Source of the DNA: Streptomyces collinus Tu 365
GTDB lineage: Bacteria > Actinomycetota > Actinomycetes > Streptomycetales > Streptomycetaceae
NCBI RefSeq assembly: GCF_000444875.1
Contig: NC_021985.1
Coordinates: 930,001-994,000, forward strand
DNA length: 64,000 nt
Direction of reading: 5' to 3'
How positions within the stretch are numbered: the stretch's first letter is position 1; each line of letters opens with the position of its first letter. The notes below the pieces were generated by a model. That model was given only the letters and a program-made list of their open reading frames with translations. It had not been told where the DNA came from and did no database searches. Shown here one piece after another: positions 57,384-64,000 of this stretch. The position numbers and the translations under genes are program-made.

Positions 57384-57389
57384 TAAGCT
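57384..57389 (+). promoter_or_regulatory. Candidate -10 for a leaderless YciO-family transcript
   Basis: TAAGCT ends six bases before ATG 57396, the same geometry as the SpoIIE gene at 41977, with no Shine-Dalgarno site. Confidence 0.45.
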
Positions 57390-57395
57390 CGGCGG

Positions 57396-58016
57396 ATGGC
57401 GAAGTACTTCGACGTGCACCCCGAGAACCCCCAGCCGCGCAGCATCGGACAGGTCGCCGACGCGGTACGGGAGGGTGCGCTCATCGCATACCCGACCGAC
57501 TCCTGCTACGCGCTGGGCTGCCGGCTGGGCAGCCGGGACGGCATGGACCGGATCCGCTCGATCCGCCGGCTCGACGACCGGCACCACTTCACGCTGATGT
57601 GCCGGGACTTCGCGCAGCTCGGGCAGTTCGTGCACGTCGACAACGACGTGTTCCGGGCCGTGAAGGCGTCGACCCCCGGCAGTTACACCTTCATCCTCCC
57701 CGCCACCCGCGAGGTGCCGCGCAAGCTGCTGCACCCCAAGAAGAAGACCGTGGGGGTGCGCATCCCGGACCACGTGGTCACCCAGGCCCTGCTGGCCGAG
57801 CTGGGCGAGCCGCTGCTGTCCAGCACGCTGCTGCTGCCGGACGAGGAGGAGCCGTTGACCCAGGGCTGGGAGATCAAGGACCGGCTCGACCACGTGGTGG
57901 ACGCGGTGGTCGACTCCGGCGACTGCGGCACCGAGCCGACCACGGTGGTCGACTTCTCCGGCGGTGAGGTCGAGATCGTGCGGCGCGGCGCCGGGGACAC
58001 CAGCCGCTTCGAGTGA
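57396..58016 (+). CDS. Sua5/YciO/YrdC family protein (threonylcarbamoyl-AMP synthase-like)
   Basis: A 206-aa protein of the YrdC fold, closest to the YciO branch (YFDVHPENPQPRSIGQVADAVREGALIAYPTDSCYALGCRLGS start). The nucleotide-binding KxR...SxN area appears as IRSIRRLDDRHHFTLMCRDFAQL. Further SYTFILPATREVPRKLLHPKKKTVGVRIPDH. YrdC/Sua5 makes threonylcarbamoyl-AMP for tRNA t6A; the YciO branch may have a different role, so the activity is uncertain. Confidence 0.85.
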   Translation: MAKYFDVHPENPQPRSIGQVADAVREGALIAYPTDSCYALGCRLGSRDGMDRIRSIRRLDDRHHFTLMCRDFAQLGQFVHVDNDVFRAVKASTPGSYTFILPATREVPRKLLHPKKKTVGVRIPDHVVTQALLAELGEPLLSSTLLLPDEEEPLTQGWEIKDRLDHVVDAVVDSGDCGTEPTTVVDFSGGEVEIVRRGAGDTSRFE

Positions 58017-58146
58017 GGGTGGGCGCAGGGGGCCGGAGCGGGCCGCCGCCGCGCGGTGGATCTTGCGTGGCAGCATGGGCGGTCCCCCCGGTGCCGGGCG
58101 GCCCGCTCCGCACGGCCCGCATTCCTCCGAGGAGGGCCTTCTCCCC

Positions 58147-58902
58147 ATGACCGACGTACAGGGAACGGCAGTCGACGTCCCGGCGGCCGACGGCGTCGCC
58201 GACGCCTATCTCGCCCACCCGGCCGACGGGAGCCCCCGTCCGGCCGTGCTCTTCTACCAGGACGCCTACGGCCTGCGCCCGTATCTGCGGTCGATGGCCG
58301 ACCGGCTGGCCGGCGCCGGCTACACCGTCCTGGTGCCGAACGTGTTCTACCGGCTCGGCCGGGCCCCGGTGACCGAGCTGCCCGAGTTCATCGACCCGGG
58401 CGCCGACCCGACCATCTGGGAGCGGCTCGGCCCGATCGTGGCGTCCCTCACGCCTGACCTGATCGAGCGGGACGCGGACTTCTATCTGCGCTGGCTGGCG
58501 GACAGTCCGCTGACCGTGGACGGGCCGGTGGCGATCACCGGCTACTGCATGGGCGCCCGGCTCGCGGTGTGGACGGCGGCCGCGCATCCCGGCCGGGTCG
58601 CCGCGGCGGCCGGGTTCCACGGCGGGCGGCTGGCCACCGACGACCCGAAGAGCCCGCACCGGGTGGTCGGCTCCATCACCGCCGAGCTGTACTTCGGGCA
58701 CGCCGGCGACGACGCCTCGCTGCCCGAGGAGCAGGTCCGGCGCCTGGAGGAGGCCCTCACCGAGGCCGGCGTCCGGCACCGGTGCGAGGTCTACGAGCAC
58801 GCGAAGCACGGCTACACCCAGGCGGACACCCCCGCCTACGACCGCGCGGCCGACGAGCGGCACTGGGCGGCCCTGCTCGACCTGCTCGCGCGCACCTTCT
58901 GA
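58147..58902 (+). CDS. Dienelactone hydrolase family protein
   Basis: A 251-aa alpha/beta hydrolase. Cys nucleophile is in AITGYCMGARLAV, acid in AELYFGHAGDD, His in YEHAKHGYTQADT. AGGAGGG precedes ATG 58147. The family hydrolyses dienelactones or similar esters; the actual substrate is unknown. Confidence 0.9.
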   Translation: MTDVQGTAVDVPAADGVADAYLAHPADGSPRPAVLFYQDAYGLRPYLRSMADRLAGAGYTVLVPNVFYRLGRAPVTELPEFIDPGADPTIWERLGPIVASLTPDLIERDADFYLRWLADSPLTVDGPVAITGYCMGARLAVWTAAAHPGRVAAAAGFHGGRLATDDPKSPHRVVGSITAELYFGHAGDDASLPEEQVRRLEEALTEAGVRHRCEVYEHAKHGYTQADTPAYDRAADERHWAALLDLLARTF

Positions 58903-58957
58903 CACACCGCCCGGCGCCCCCGTCGACGGGCCGTCCGACAGGCGTTCCGACACGTGT

Positions 58958-58987
58958 CCGGGCGCCCTCCGCACGGCGGGCGCCCGG
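58958..58987 (+). terminator. Hairpin after the dienelactone hydrolase gene
   Basis: CCGGGCGCCC (58958-58967) and GGGCGCCCGG (58978-58987) with 10-nt loop, 55 bp beyond the stop. Confidence 0.55.
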
Positions 58988-59005
58988 TGGATCGTGTCCA
59001 ACGTA

Positions 59006-59047
59006 TTGACATGCACGCGGCCCGATATGACTCTGAGAGCGCTCTCA
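59006..59047 (+). promoter_or_regulatory. Promoter with LacI-type operator for the GH64 gene
   Basis: TTGACA (59006-59011) is a good -35, with an AT-richer GATATGACT region following. The palindrome TGAGAGCGCTCTCA (59034-59047) overlaps the expected transcription start and differs by two bases from the CebR-type consensus TGGGAGCGCTCCCA. Repression by a sugar-responsive LacI regulator is inferred. Confidence 0.75.
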
Positions 59048-59099
59048 AACAGGTACGGACCAATTTCCGTACAACCCCGACCCCACACGGAGGTGGAGA

Positions 59100-60299
59100 G
59101 TGCTCCCCAGCATCACCCGCCCGGCGCTGCCCCTCACGGCCGCGGCGGTCCTGGCCGGCGGCCTCGTCGCGCTGGCCACGCCCGACCGCGCCGGAGCCGC
59201 CGTACCGGACACCATCCCTCTGAAGATCACCAACAACTCGGGCCGCTCCGAACCGGTGTACGTCTACGACCTCGGCACCCAGCTGTCCTCGGGACGGCAG
59301 GGCTGGGCCGACGCGAACGGCACCTTCCACGTCTGGCCGGCGGGCGGCAACCCGCCGACCCCGGCACCCGACGCGGCGATCGCCGGCCCCGCCGCGGGAC
59401 AGTCGAAGACGATCCGGATACCGAAGTTCTCCGGCCGGATCTACTTCTCCTACGGCCAGAAGCTCGACTTCCGGCTGACCACGGGCGGGCTGGTGCAGCC
59501 GGCCGTGCAGAACCCGTCCGACCCCAACCGCGACATCCTGTTCAACTGGTCGGAGTACACGCTGGGCGACGCCGGGCTGTGGCTCAACAGCACCCAGGTG
59601 GACATGTTCTCGGCGCCCTACGCGGTCGGCGTGCAGCGGTCCGACGGCAGCGTGAGCACCACCGGGCACCTGAAGGCGGGTGGCTACACCGGGTTCTTCA
59701 ACGCGCTGCGCGGGCAGCCGGGCGGCTGGGCCAACCTGATCCAGACCCGTTCCGACGGCACCGTGCTGCGGGCCCTCTCCCCGCTCTACGGCGTGGAGAC
59801 CGGGGCGCTGCCGGCGAACGTCATGGACGACTACGTCAACCGGGTCTGGCAGAAGTACGCGACGTCCACCCTGACGGTCACGCCGTTCACCGACCAGCCG
59901 AACACCAAGTACTTCGGACGGGTCTCGGGCAACGTCATGAACTTCACCAACTCCTCCGGCGCGGTGGTCACGAGCTTCCAGAAGCCGGACGCGGACAGCG
60001 TGTTCGGCTGCCACAAGCTGCTGGACGCGCCCAACGACAACGTCCGCGGGCCCATCTCCCGCACGCTGTGCGCCGGTTTCAACCGCTCGACGCTGCTGAC
60101 CAACCCCAACCAGCCGGACACCTCGGCGGCGAACTTCTACCAGGACGCCGTGACCAACCAGTACGCGCGGAAGATCCACGCGCAGATGGCCGACGGCAAG
60201 GCGTACGCGTTCGCCTTCGACGACGTCGGCAACCAGGAGTCGCTGGTGAACGACGGGAGTCCGCAGCAGGCCTACCTGACGCTGGATCCGCTGAACTGA
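59100..60299 (+). CDS. Secreted beta-1,3-glucanase, GH64
   Basis: A 399-aa glucanase of the laminaripentaose-producing family. Signal peptide LPSITRPALPLTAAAVLAGGLVALATPDRAGA; then the GH64 thaumatin-like/beta-barrel regions IPLKITNNSGRSEPVYVYDLGTQ, RIYFSYGQKLDFRL, LFNWSEYTLGDAGLWLNSTQVDMFSAPYAVGVQ (catalytic Glu and Asp area) and CAGFNRSTLL. No C-terminal carbohydrate-binding module. GGAGG seven bases before GTG 59100. Confidence 0.93.
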   Translation: MLPSITRPALPLTAAAVLAGGLVALATPDRAGAAVPDTIPLKITNNSGRSEPVYVYDLGTQLSSGRQGWADANGTFHVWPAGGNPPTPAPDAAIAGPAAGQSKTIRIPKFSGRIYFSYGQKLDFRLTTGGLVQPAVQNPSDPNRDILFNWSEYTLGDAGLWLNSTQVDMFSAPYAVGVQRSDGSVSTTGHLKAGGYTGFFNALRGQPGGWANLIQTRSDGTVLRALSPLYGVETGALPANVMDDYVNRVWQKYATSTLTVTPFTDQPNTKYFGRVSGNVMNFTNSSGAVVTSFQKPDADSVFGCHKLLDAPNDNVRGPISRTLCAGFNRSTLLTNPNQPDTSAANFYQDAVTNQYARKIHAQMADGKAYAFAFDDVGNQESLVNDGSPQQAYLTLDPLN

Positions 60300-60328
60300 G
60301 CGGAGCCGGAGCGAGCGGACATGGCGAC

Positions 60329-60360
60329 GGTCCCGCACCCCGGACTCGGGGTGCGGGACC
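60329..60360. terminator. Strong bidirectional terminator between convergent genes
   Basis: Perfect 14-bp stem, GGTCCCGCACCCCG (60329-60342) and complement (60347-60360), loop GACT. Confidence 0.8.
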
Positions 60361-60373
60361 GCGGTGTGTCACA

Positions 60374-62767
60374 TCAGCCGGTCGTCAGGGCGGTGTCGTC
60401 CACGACGAAGCTGGTCTGGAGCGAGGAGTCCTCGACGCCGTTGAACTTCAGCGTGACGGTCGAGCCCGCCAGGGAGGACAGGTCGAAGGACTTCTGGCTG
60501 TAGCCCGAGGCCTTGTTCAGGTTCGAGTAGGTGGCCAGCGTCTTCGAACCGGCGGTCACCGTCAGCGTGTCGTACGCGGTGCCGGCGGTGGTCTCCGCGG
60601 TGTCGATGTGCAGGTAGAAGGTCAGGGTCGCCTTGCAGCCCGCGGGGATCGTCACCGACTGGGACAGGGTGTCGGTGTGCGAGGAGCCGTAGCCGTCCAT
60701 CCATGCCTTGTAGGACCCGCCGTGGGCGGCCTCACCGGTGTCGTTGGTGATGACACCGCTGGTCGCGCTCCAGCCGGTGCTGCCCGACTCGAAGCCCGGG
60801 TTGCTGAGCAGCTGGGTCGACGTGCACCCGCCGCCGGTGGTGCTGACCGTCCAGCTGAAGGTCGCGGTGCCGGTGGCGCCGGTGGAGTCGGTGACGGTCA
60901 CCGTGGTGCTGGAGGTGCCGGCCGTGGTGGGCGTGCCGGAGATCAGGCCGGTCGAGCTGTTGATCGACAGGCCGGCCGGCAGACCGGTGGCGCTGTAGGT
61001 GAGCGCGCCGCTGTTGGTGCTGCTCGCCTGGACCTGGAGGCTGACCGAGGTCCCCACGGTGGAGGACTGGTTGCCCGGGTTGGTGACCGTCACGCCGTTG
61101 CCCGGCGGGGTGACGTGGCTGCCGACGTTGATGCCGGCGAACGCGTTGGCCACTCCGGCGTACTGGGTGGAGTTGGCTCCGTAGAGCGCGGTGGCCGCGT
61201 TCAGGGCCGCGGTGCGGGCGGCGGCGTAGTTGGTGCTGGACGTCATGTACGTCGTCAGCGCCTTGTACCAGATCTGCAGCGCGGCGGCCCGGCCGATGCC
61301 GGTGACGGCGACGCCGTCCGAGGTCGGGCTGTTGTAGGTCACCCCGTTGATGACCTTGGTGCCGCTGCCCTCGGAGAGCAGGTAGAACATGTGGTTGGCG
61401 GGACCCGAGGAGTAGTGGACGTCCAGGTTGCCGACGCCGGAGTACCAGCTGTCGGCGGAGCCGCCGTCCTTGCTGGGCTTGTCCATGTAGCGCAGCGGGG
61501 TGCCGTTGCCGTTGATGTCGATCTTCTCGCCGATGAGGTAGTCACCGGGGTCCGAGCTGTTGTTGGCGTAGAACTCCACGCCGGTGCCGAAGATGTCCGA
61601 GGTGGCCTCGTTCAGGCCGCCGGACTCGCCGCTGTAGTCGAGGCCCGCGGTGTTGGCGGTGACACCGTGGCTCATCTCGTGGCCGGCCACGTCGAGCGAC
61701 GTGAGCGGGTCGGCGTTGGCGGAGCCGTCGCCGTAGGTCATGCAGAAGCAGCTGTCGTCCCAGAACGCGTTCACGTAGGCGTTGCCGTAGTGGACGCGGG
61801 AGTAGGCGCCGACACCGTCGTTCTTGATGCCGCTGCGGCCGAAGGTGTTCTTGTAGAAGTCCCAGGTCTCCTGGGCGCCGTAGGCGGCGTCCGCACCCGC
61901 GGTGGCCGCGTTGGACGTGGTCCCGTTGCCCCAGGTGTCGCTGGTCTGCGAGAACAGCGTGCCGGTGCCCGAGGTGGCGCGGTTCAGGTTGTACGTCTTG
62001 TGACCGCCGCGCGTGCCGTCGGTCAGCGTGTACGTCGAGCCCGACTGGGTCGTGGTCAGCGTGACCTGGCCGCTGTACTGGGTGTTGCCGACACCGGTCT
62101 CGATCGCCTGGTAGCGGTACAGCTCCTTGCCGGTGGTGGCGTCCGTGACGACGTGCAGGCGGCTGGGCGTGCCGTCGTCCTGGAAGCCGCCGATCACCGT
62201 CTCCCACGCGAGCTTCGGGGTCCCGCTGCCGGCCCAGATCACCTTGCGGGCGCTGTCGGTGGTGGCCTTGCTCCCGGCGAGCGCCTTGGCGGACTTGAGC
62301 GCCTTGGTCTCGGCGGCGGCCTTGGTGTACGTCGCGGTGGTGGAGCGGACCTTGATCGTGTGCTTGTTGTTGAAGGTCGTGCTCACGGTGCCGGCGGCCA
62401 GGGAGGCCGGCGGGGTGTGCACGACCAGGTCGCCACCGAGGACGGGCAGCCCCGCGTAGGTGCGCTCGTAACGGGTGTGCAGGGTGCCGTCGTTGTCCTT
62501 GACGACGTCCCTGACGACCAGCTTCTCCTTGGCGCCGAGCCCGAGGGTGCGGGCGGTCGCCGCGGTGCGCGACTGGGCGCTCTTGACCAGCGCCGCGCGC
62601 TGGGCGGGCGTGAGCTTGGCCTCGAGGCCGCCACTGCGGACCGGGCTGGGGTGGGGGCCTGCGGGCTTGGCCGTCGCCGGGGCCGCCTGAACGCCGACGG
62701 CGAGGAAGGCCGCGGTGGAGACCAGTGCGGCTCCGACCATGGCGCGTCTGTGGGGAAGACGTCTCAC
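60374..62767 (-). CDS. Secreted M4 metalloprotease (thermolysin family) with C-terminal beta domains
   Basis: A 797-aa extracellular zinc protease. Signal peptide MRRLPHRRAMVGAALVSTAAFLAVGVQAAPATA; FTP/PepSY propeptide (~40-200); peptidase M4 domain with DVAGHEMSHGVTANTAGLDY (HExxH) and GGLNEATSDIFG (third ligand Glu). Then an Ig-like He_PIG domain (~560-650; VTVTNPGNQSSTVGTSVSL) and a C-terminal beta-sandwich (~660-797; LLSNPGFESGSTGWSA). GTG 62767 has AGGAGGAG six bases upstream; earlier in-frame starts lack a site. Confidence 0.93.
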   Translation of the reverse strand: MRRLPHRRAMVGAALVSTAAFLAVGVQAAPATAKPAGPHPSPVRSGGLEAKLTPAQRAALVKSAQSRTAATARTLGLGAKEKLVVRDVVKDNDGTLHTRYERTYAGLPVLGGDLVVHTPPASLAAGTVSTTFNNKHTIKVRSTTATYTKAAAETKALKSAKALAGSKATTDSARKVIWAGSGTPKLAWETVIGGFQDDGTPSRLHVVTDATTGKELYRYQAIETGVGNTQYSGQVTLTTTQSGSTYTLTDGTRGGHKTYNLNRATSGTGTLFSQTSDTWGNGTTSNAATAGADAAYGAQETWDFYKNTFGRSGIKNDGVGAYSRVHYGNAYVNAFWDDSCFCMTYGDGSANADPLTSLDVAGHEMSHGVTANTAGLDYSGESGGLNEATSDIFGTGVEFYANNSSDPGDYLIGEKIDINGNGTPLRYMDKPSKDGGSADSWYSGVGNLDVHYSSGPANHMFYLLSEGSGTKVINGVTYNSPTSDGVAVTGIGRAAALQIWYKALTTYMTSSTNYAAARTAALNAATALYGANSTQYAGVANAFAGINVGSHVTPPGNGVTVTNPGNQSSTVGTSVSLQVQASSTNSGALTYSATGLPAGLSINSSTGLISGTPTTAGTSSTTVTVTDSTGATGTATFSWTVSTTGGGCTSTQLLSNPGFESGSTGWSATSGVITNDTGEAAHGGSYKAWMDGYGSSHTDTLSQSVTIPAGCKATLTFYLHIDTAETTAGTAYDTLTVTAGSKTLATYSNLNKASGYSQKSFDLSSLAGSTVTLKFNGVEDSSLQTSFVVDDTALTTG

Positions 62768-63151
62768 TCGTACTCCTCCTGCTGCGGCCGCCGGGTCGCG
62801 GCCGATGACAGACCCGGGCAGACGGGTGTGCTGTCCGGGACGAGCTGAGCTGTGCGCGGGGACCGTGATCCGTGTGCACATGGGGAGGTGCTGTGTAGCG
62901 GGGGGAGGATTTCAGCTTTGTCCCGCACATGTCAGCGAGTGGACGGGCATTCGAGGGTTTTCCCTATGCCCCCTCGCAAACCGTGCCACCGCACCGCCCA
63001 CGGCCGCCCCCGGTTCCGCACGGCCCAGAGGAGAACGGCCGGGAACCGCTCAACTCCGTGACTGTGCCGACGTGTTCCGAGACCGATCCGCAACATGGCT
63101 TGTCGTGCCGCCCATTGGGCCCCGGACCGGGCGGTTGTTACCGTGCACCGC
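62768..63151. other. 384-bp divergent intergenic region
   Basis: Promoter space for the M4 protease (minus) and the metallophosphoesterase (plus). AT-richer than its surroundings around 62900-62990. No RNA gene or small ORF can be supported. Confidence 0.35.
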
Positions 63152-64000
63152 GTGTCTGAATCGTCACGCGATACCGCCCGGGGTGCCGGCTGGGGCAGCT
63201 CCCGGCGCGGCGTCTACCGGCAGTTGATGCCCGACCACGTCGAGAAGCTGTCGTGGCTCAACCCCAGGATCCTGTGGGCCGCCCGCAACGGTGTGCTGGC
63301 GTCGTGGTTCGGCGACCCGACCGGCCGTACCCGAAGCCGCTGGGTGGCGCGCCGGGCCGAGGCGGGGGCGCCCGCCGACAAGGTGATCCGGCGGGAGGTG
63401 CCCGACCGGTTCTCCTTCATGCTCCTCGGGGACACGGGCGAGGGCGGCGAGTCCCAGTACGCCGTCGTGCCGGGCTTCCTGAAAGTCGGTCAGGGCACGG
63501 AGTTCGCGGTGATCGCGAGCGACGTCATCTATCCGGTGGGCCACGCGGACGACTACGGCGACAAGTTCTTCCGGCCGTACCGGGACTACCCGGCACCGGT
63601 CTACGCGATACCCGGCAACCACGACTGGTACGAGGACCTCGGCGCGTTCATGCGCATCTTCTGCGCCGACCCCGCGCCGCTCGGCTCGGAGCCCGCGCCC
63701 CGCCCACTCACCCGGGCCTGGTGGCGCACCCTGCTCTGGCACCGGCCGCGCCCTCAGGACGAGGAACGGCTGGAGCAGGCACGGCGGTTGCGGTCCGCGC
63801 CGGGGCAGCGGGCCGTGCAGCCGGGCCCCTACTGGGCCATCGACGCCGGACCGGTGCGGATCGTCGGCATCGACACCGGGCTGCTCGGCACGATCGACGC
63901 CGAACAGGGCGCGTGGCTGCGCGAGGTCTCCCGGGGCCCCCGGCCGAAGATCCTGGTCACCGGCTCCCCGTTGTACGTGGACGGCGAGCACCACCCCTGC
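63152..64000 (+). CDS. Calcineurin-like metallophosphoesterase (cut by window edge)
   Basis: 283 codons visible, open at the right edge. Starts VSESSRDTARGAGWGSSRRGVY; a cytoplasmic-type N-terminus without signal. Metal-site motifs: FMLLGDTGEGGESQ, IASDVIYPVGHADDYGDKF, AIPGNHDWYEDLGAF, and TGSPLYVDGEHHP. This is the longer Streptomyces metallophosphoesterase type with an N-terminal extension. GTG 63152 is chosen; GTG 63143 is also in frame. Substrate unknown. Confidence 0.88.
   Translation, partial: MSESSRDTARGAGWGSSRRGVYRQLMPDHVEKLSWLNPRILWAARNGVLASWFGDPTGRTRSRWVARRAEAGAPADKVIRREVPDRFSFMLLGDTGEGGESQYAVVPGFLKVGQGTEFAVIASDVIYPVGHADDYGDKFFRPYRDYPAPVYAIPGNHDWYEDLGAFMRIFCADPAPLGSEPAPRPLTRAWWRTLLWHRPRPQDEERLEQARRLRSAPGQRAVQPGPYWAIDAGPVRIVGIDTGLLGTIDAEQGAWLREVSRGPRPKILVTGSPLYVDGEHHPC

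Overview
The window is high-GC actinobacterial DNA that reads as Streptomyces. GC-rich third codon positions leave long open shadow frames opposite most genes, GTG starts are frequent, some promoters look leaderless, and the families are typical of the genus (many SpoIIE phosphatases, GH46 and GH64 secreted enzymes, Tat signals, a class F sortase, a TgmA/TgmB RiPP pair). About 47 genes or gene remnants can be supported. Both window edges cut a gene: a chitosanase at the left and a metallophosphoesterase at the right.

Layout. 0-5 kb: chitosanase with an upstream palindromic operator, an MHS-type transporter, an aldo/keto reductase, a small CxxC protein, a DedA protein and a CsbD stress protein. 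5-12.5 kb: a partner-switching/stress block with an RsbW-like kinase, a large ANTAR-GAF-PAS-SpoIIE phosphatase, and a poly-HAMP hybrid histidine kinase resembling OsaA-type osmosensing kinases. 13-25 kb: a complete selenoprotein formate dehydrogenase locus. It holds the Fe-S subunit, an NrfD anchor, a catalytic subunit with an in-frame UGA followed by a bacterial SECIS hairpin, and selD, selC (tRNA-Sec), selB and selA. This is the strongest functional unit: substrate enzyme, tRNA, selenium donor, Sec synthase and dedicated elongation factor within 12 kb. 25-31 kb: MASE1 and SpoIIE pair, hydrolase, GT-C mannosyltransferase, long-form GAPDH. 31-38 kb: secreted collagenase-like protease, LysR regulator, class F sortase with a Gly-rich wall-type protein, beta-propeller protein, SCO6745-family protein, and a scrambled P450 relic. 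38.7-43 kb: a broken fructosamine kinase, then a small ATP-grasp RiPP locus (precursor, maturase, Gfo/Idh/MocA oxidoreductase) and a membrane SpoIIE phosphatase. 43-49 kb: Lrp regulator with a class III aminotransferase, a hypothetical protein, a 61-bp intergenic repeat array, a serine hydrolase, and a PucR-like regulator.

49.3-57.2 kb is an accessory patch. It has an IS5-type transposase remnant, an HTH regulator, a complete ISL3-family element with matching 8-bp target duplication and a passenger gene but a frameshifted transposase, and a three-gene operon (helical protein, DUF1023-type alpha/beta hydrolase, lipoprotein) with less GC-biased codons than its surroundings. 57-64 kb returns to ordinary chromosome: a Sua5/YciO protein, dienelactone hydrolase, GH64 glucanase with a LacI-type operator, M4 metalloprotease, metallophosphoesterase.

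Three genes (HAD hydrolase, fructosamine kinase, ISL3 transposase) are each broken by a 1-2 nt indel in a short repeat. These could be real decay or residual sequencing error.
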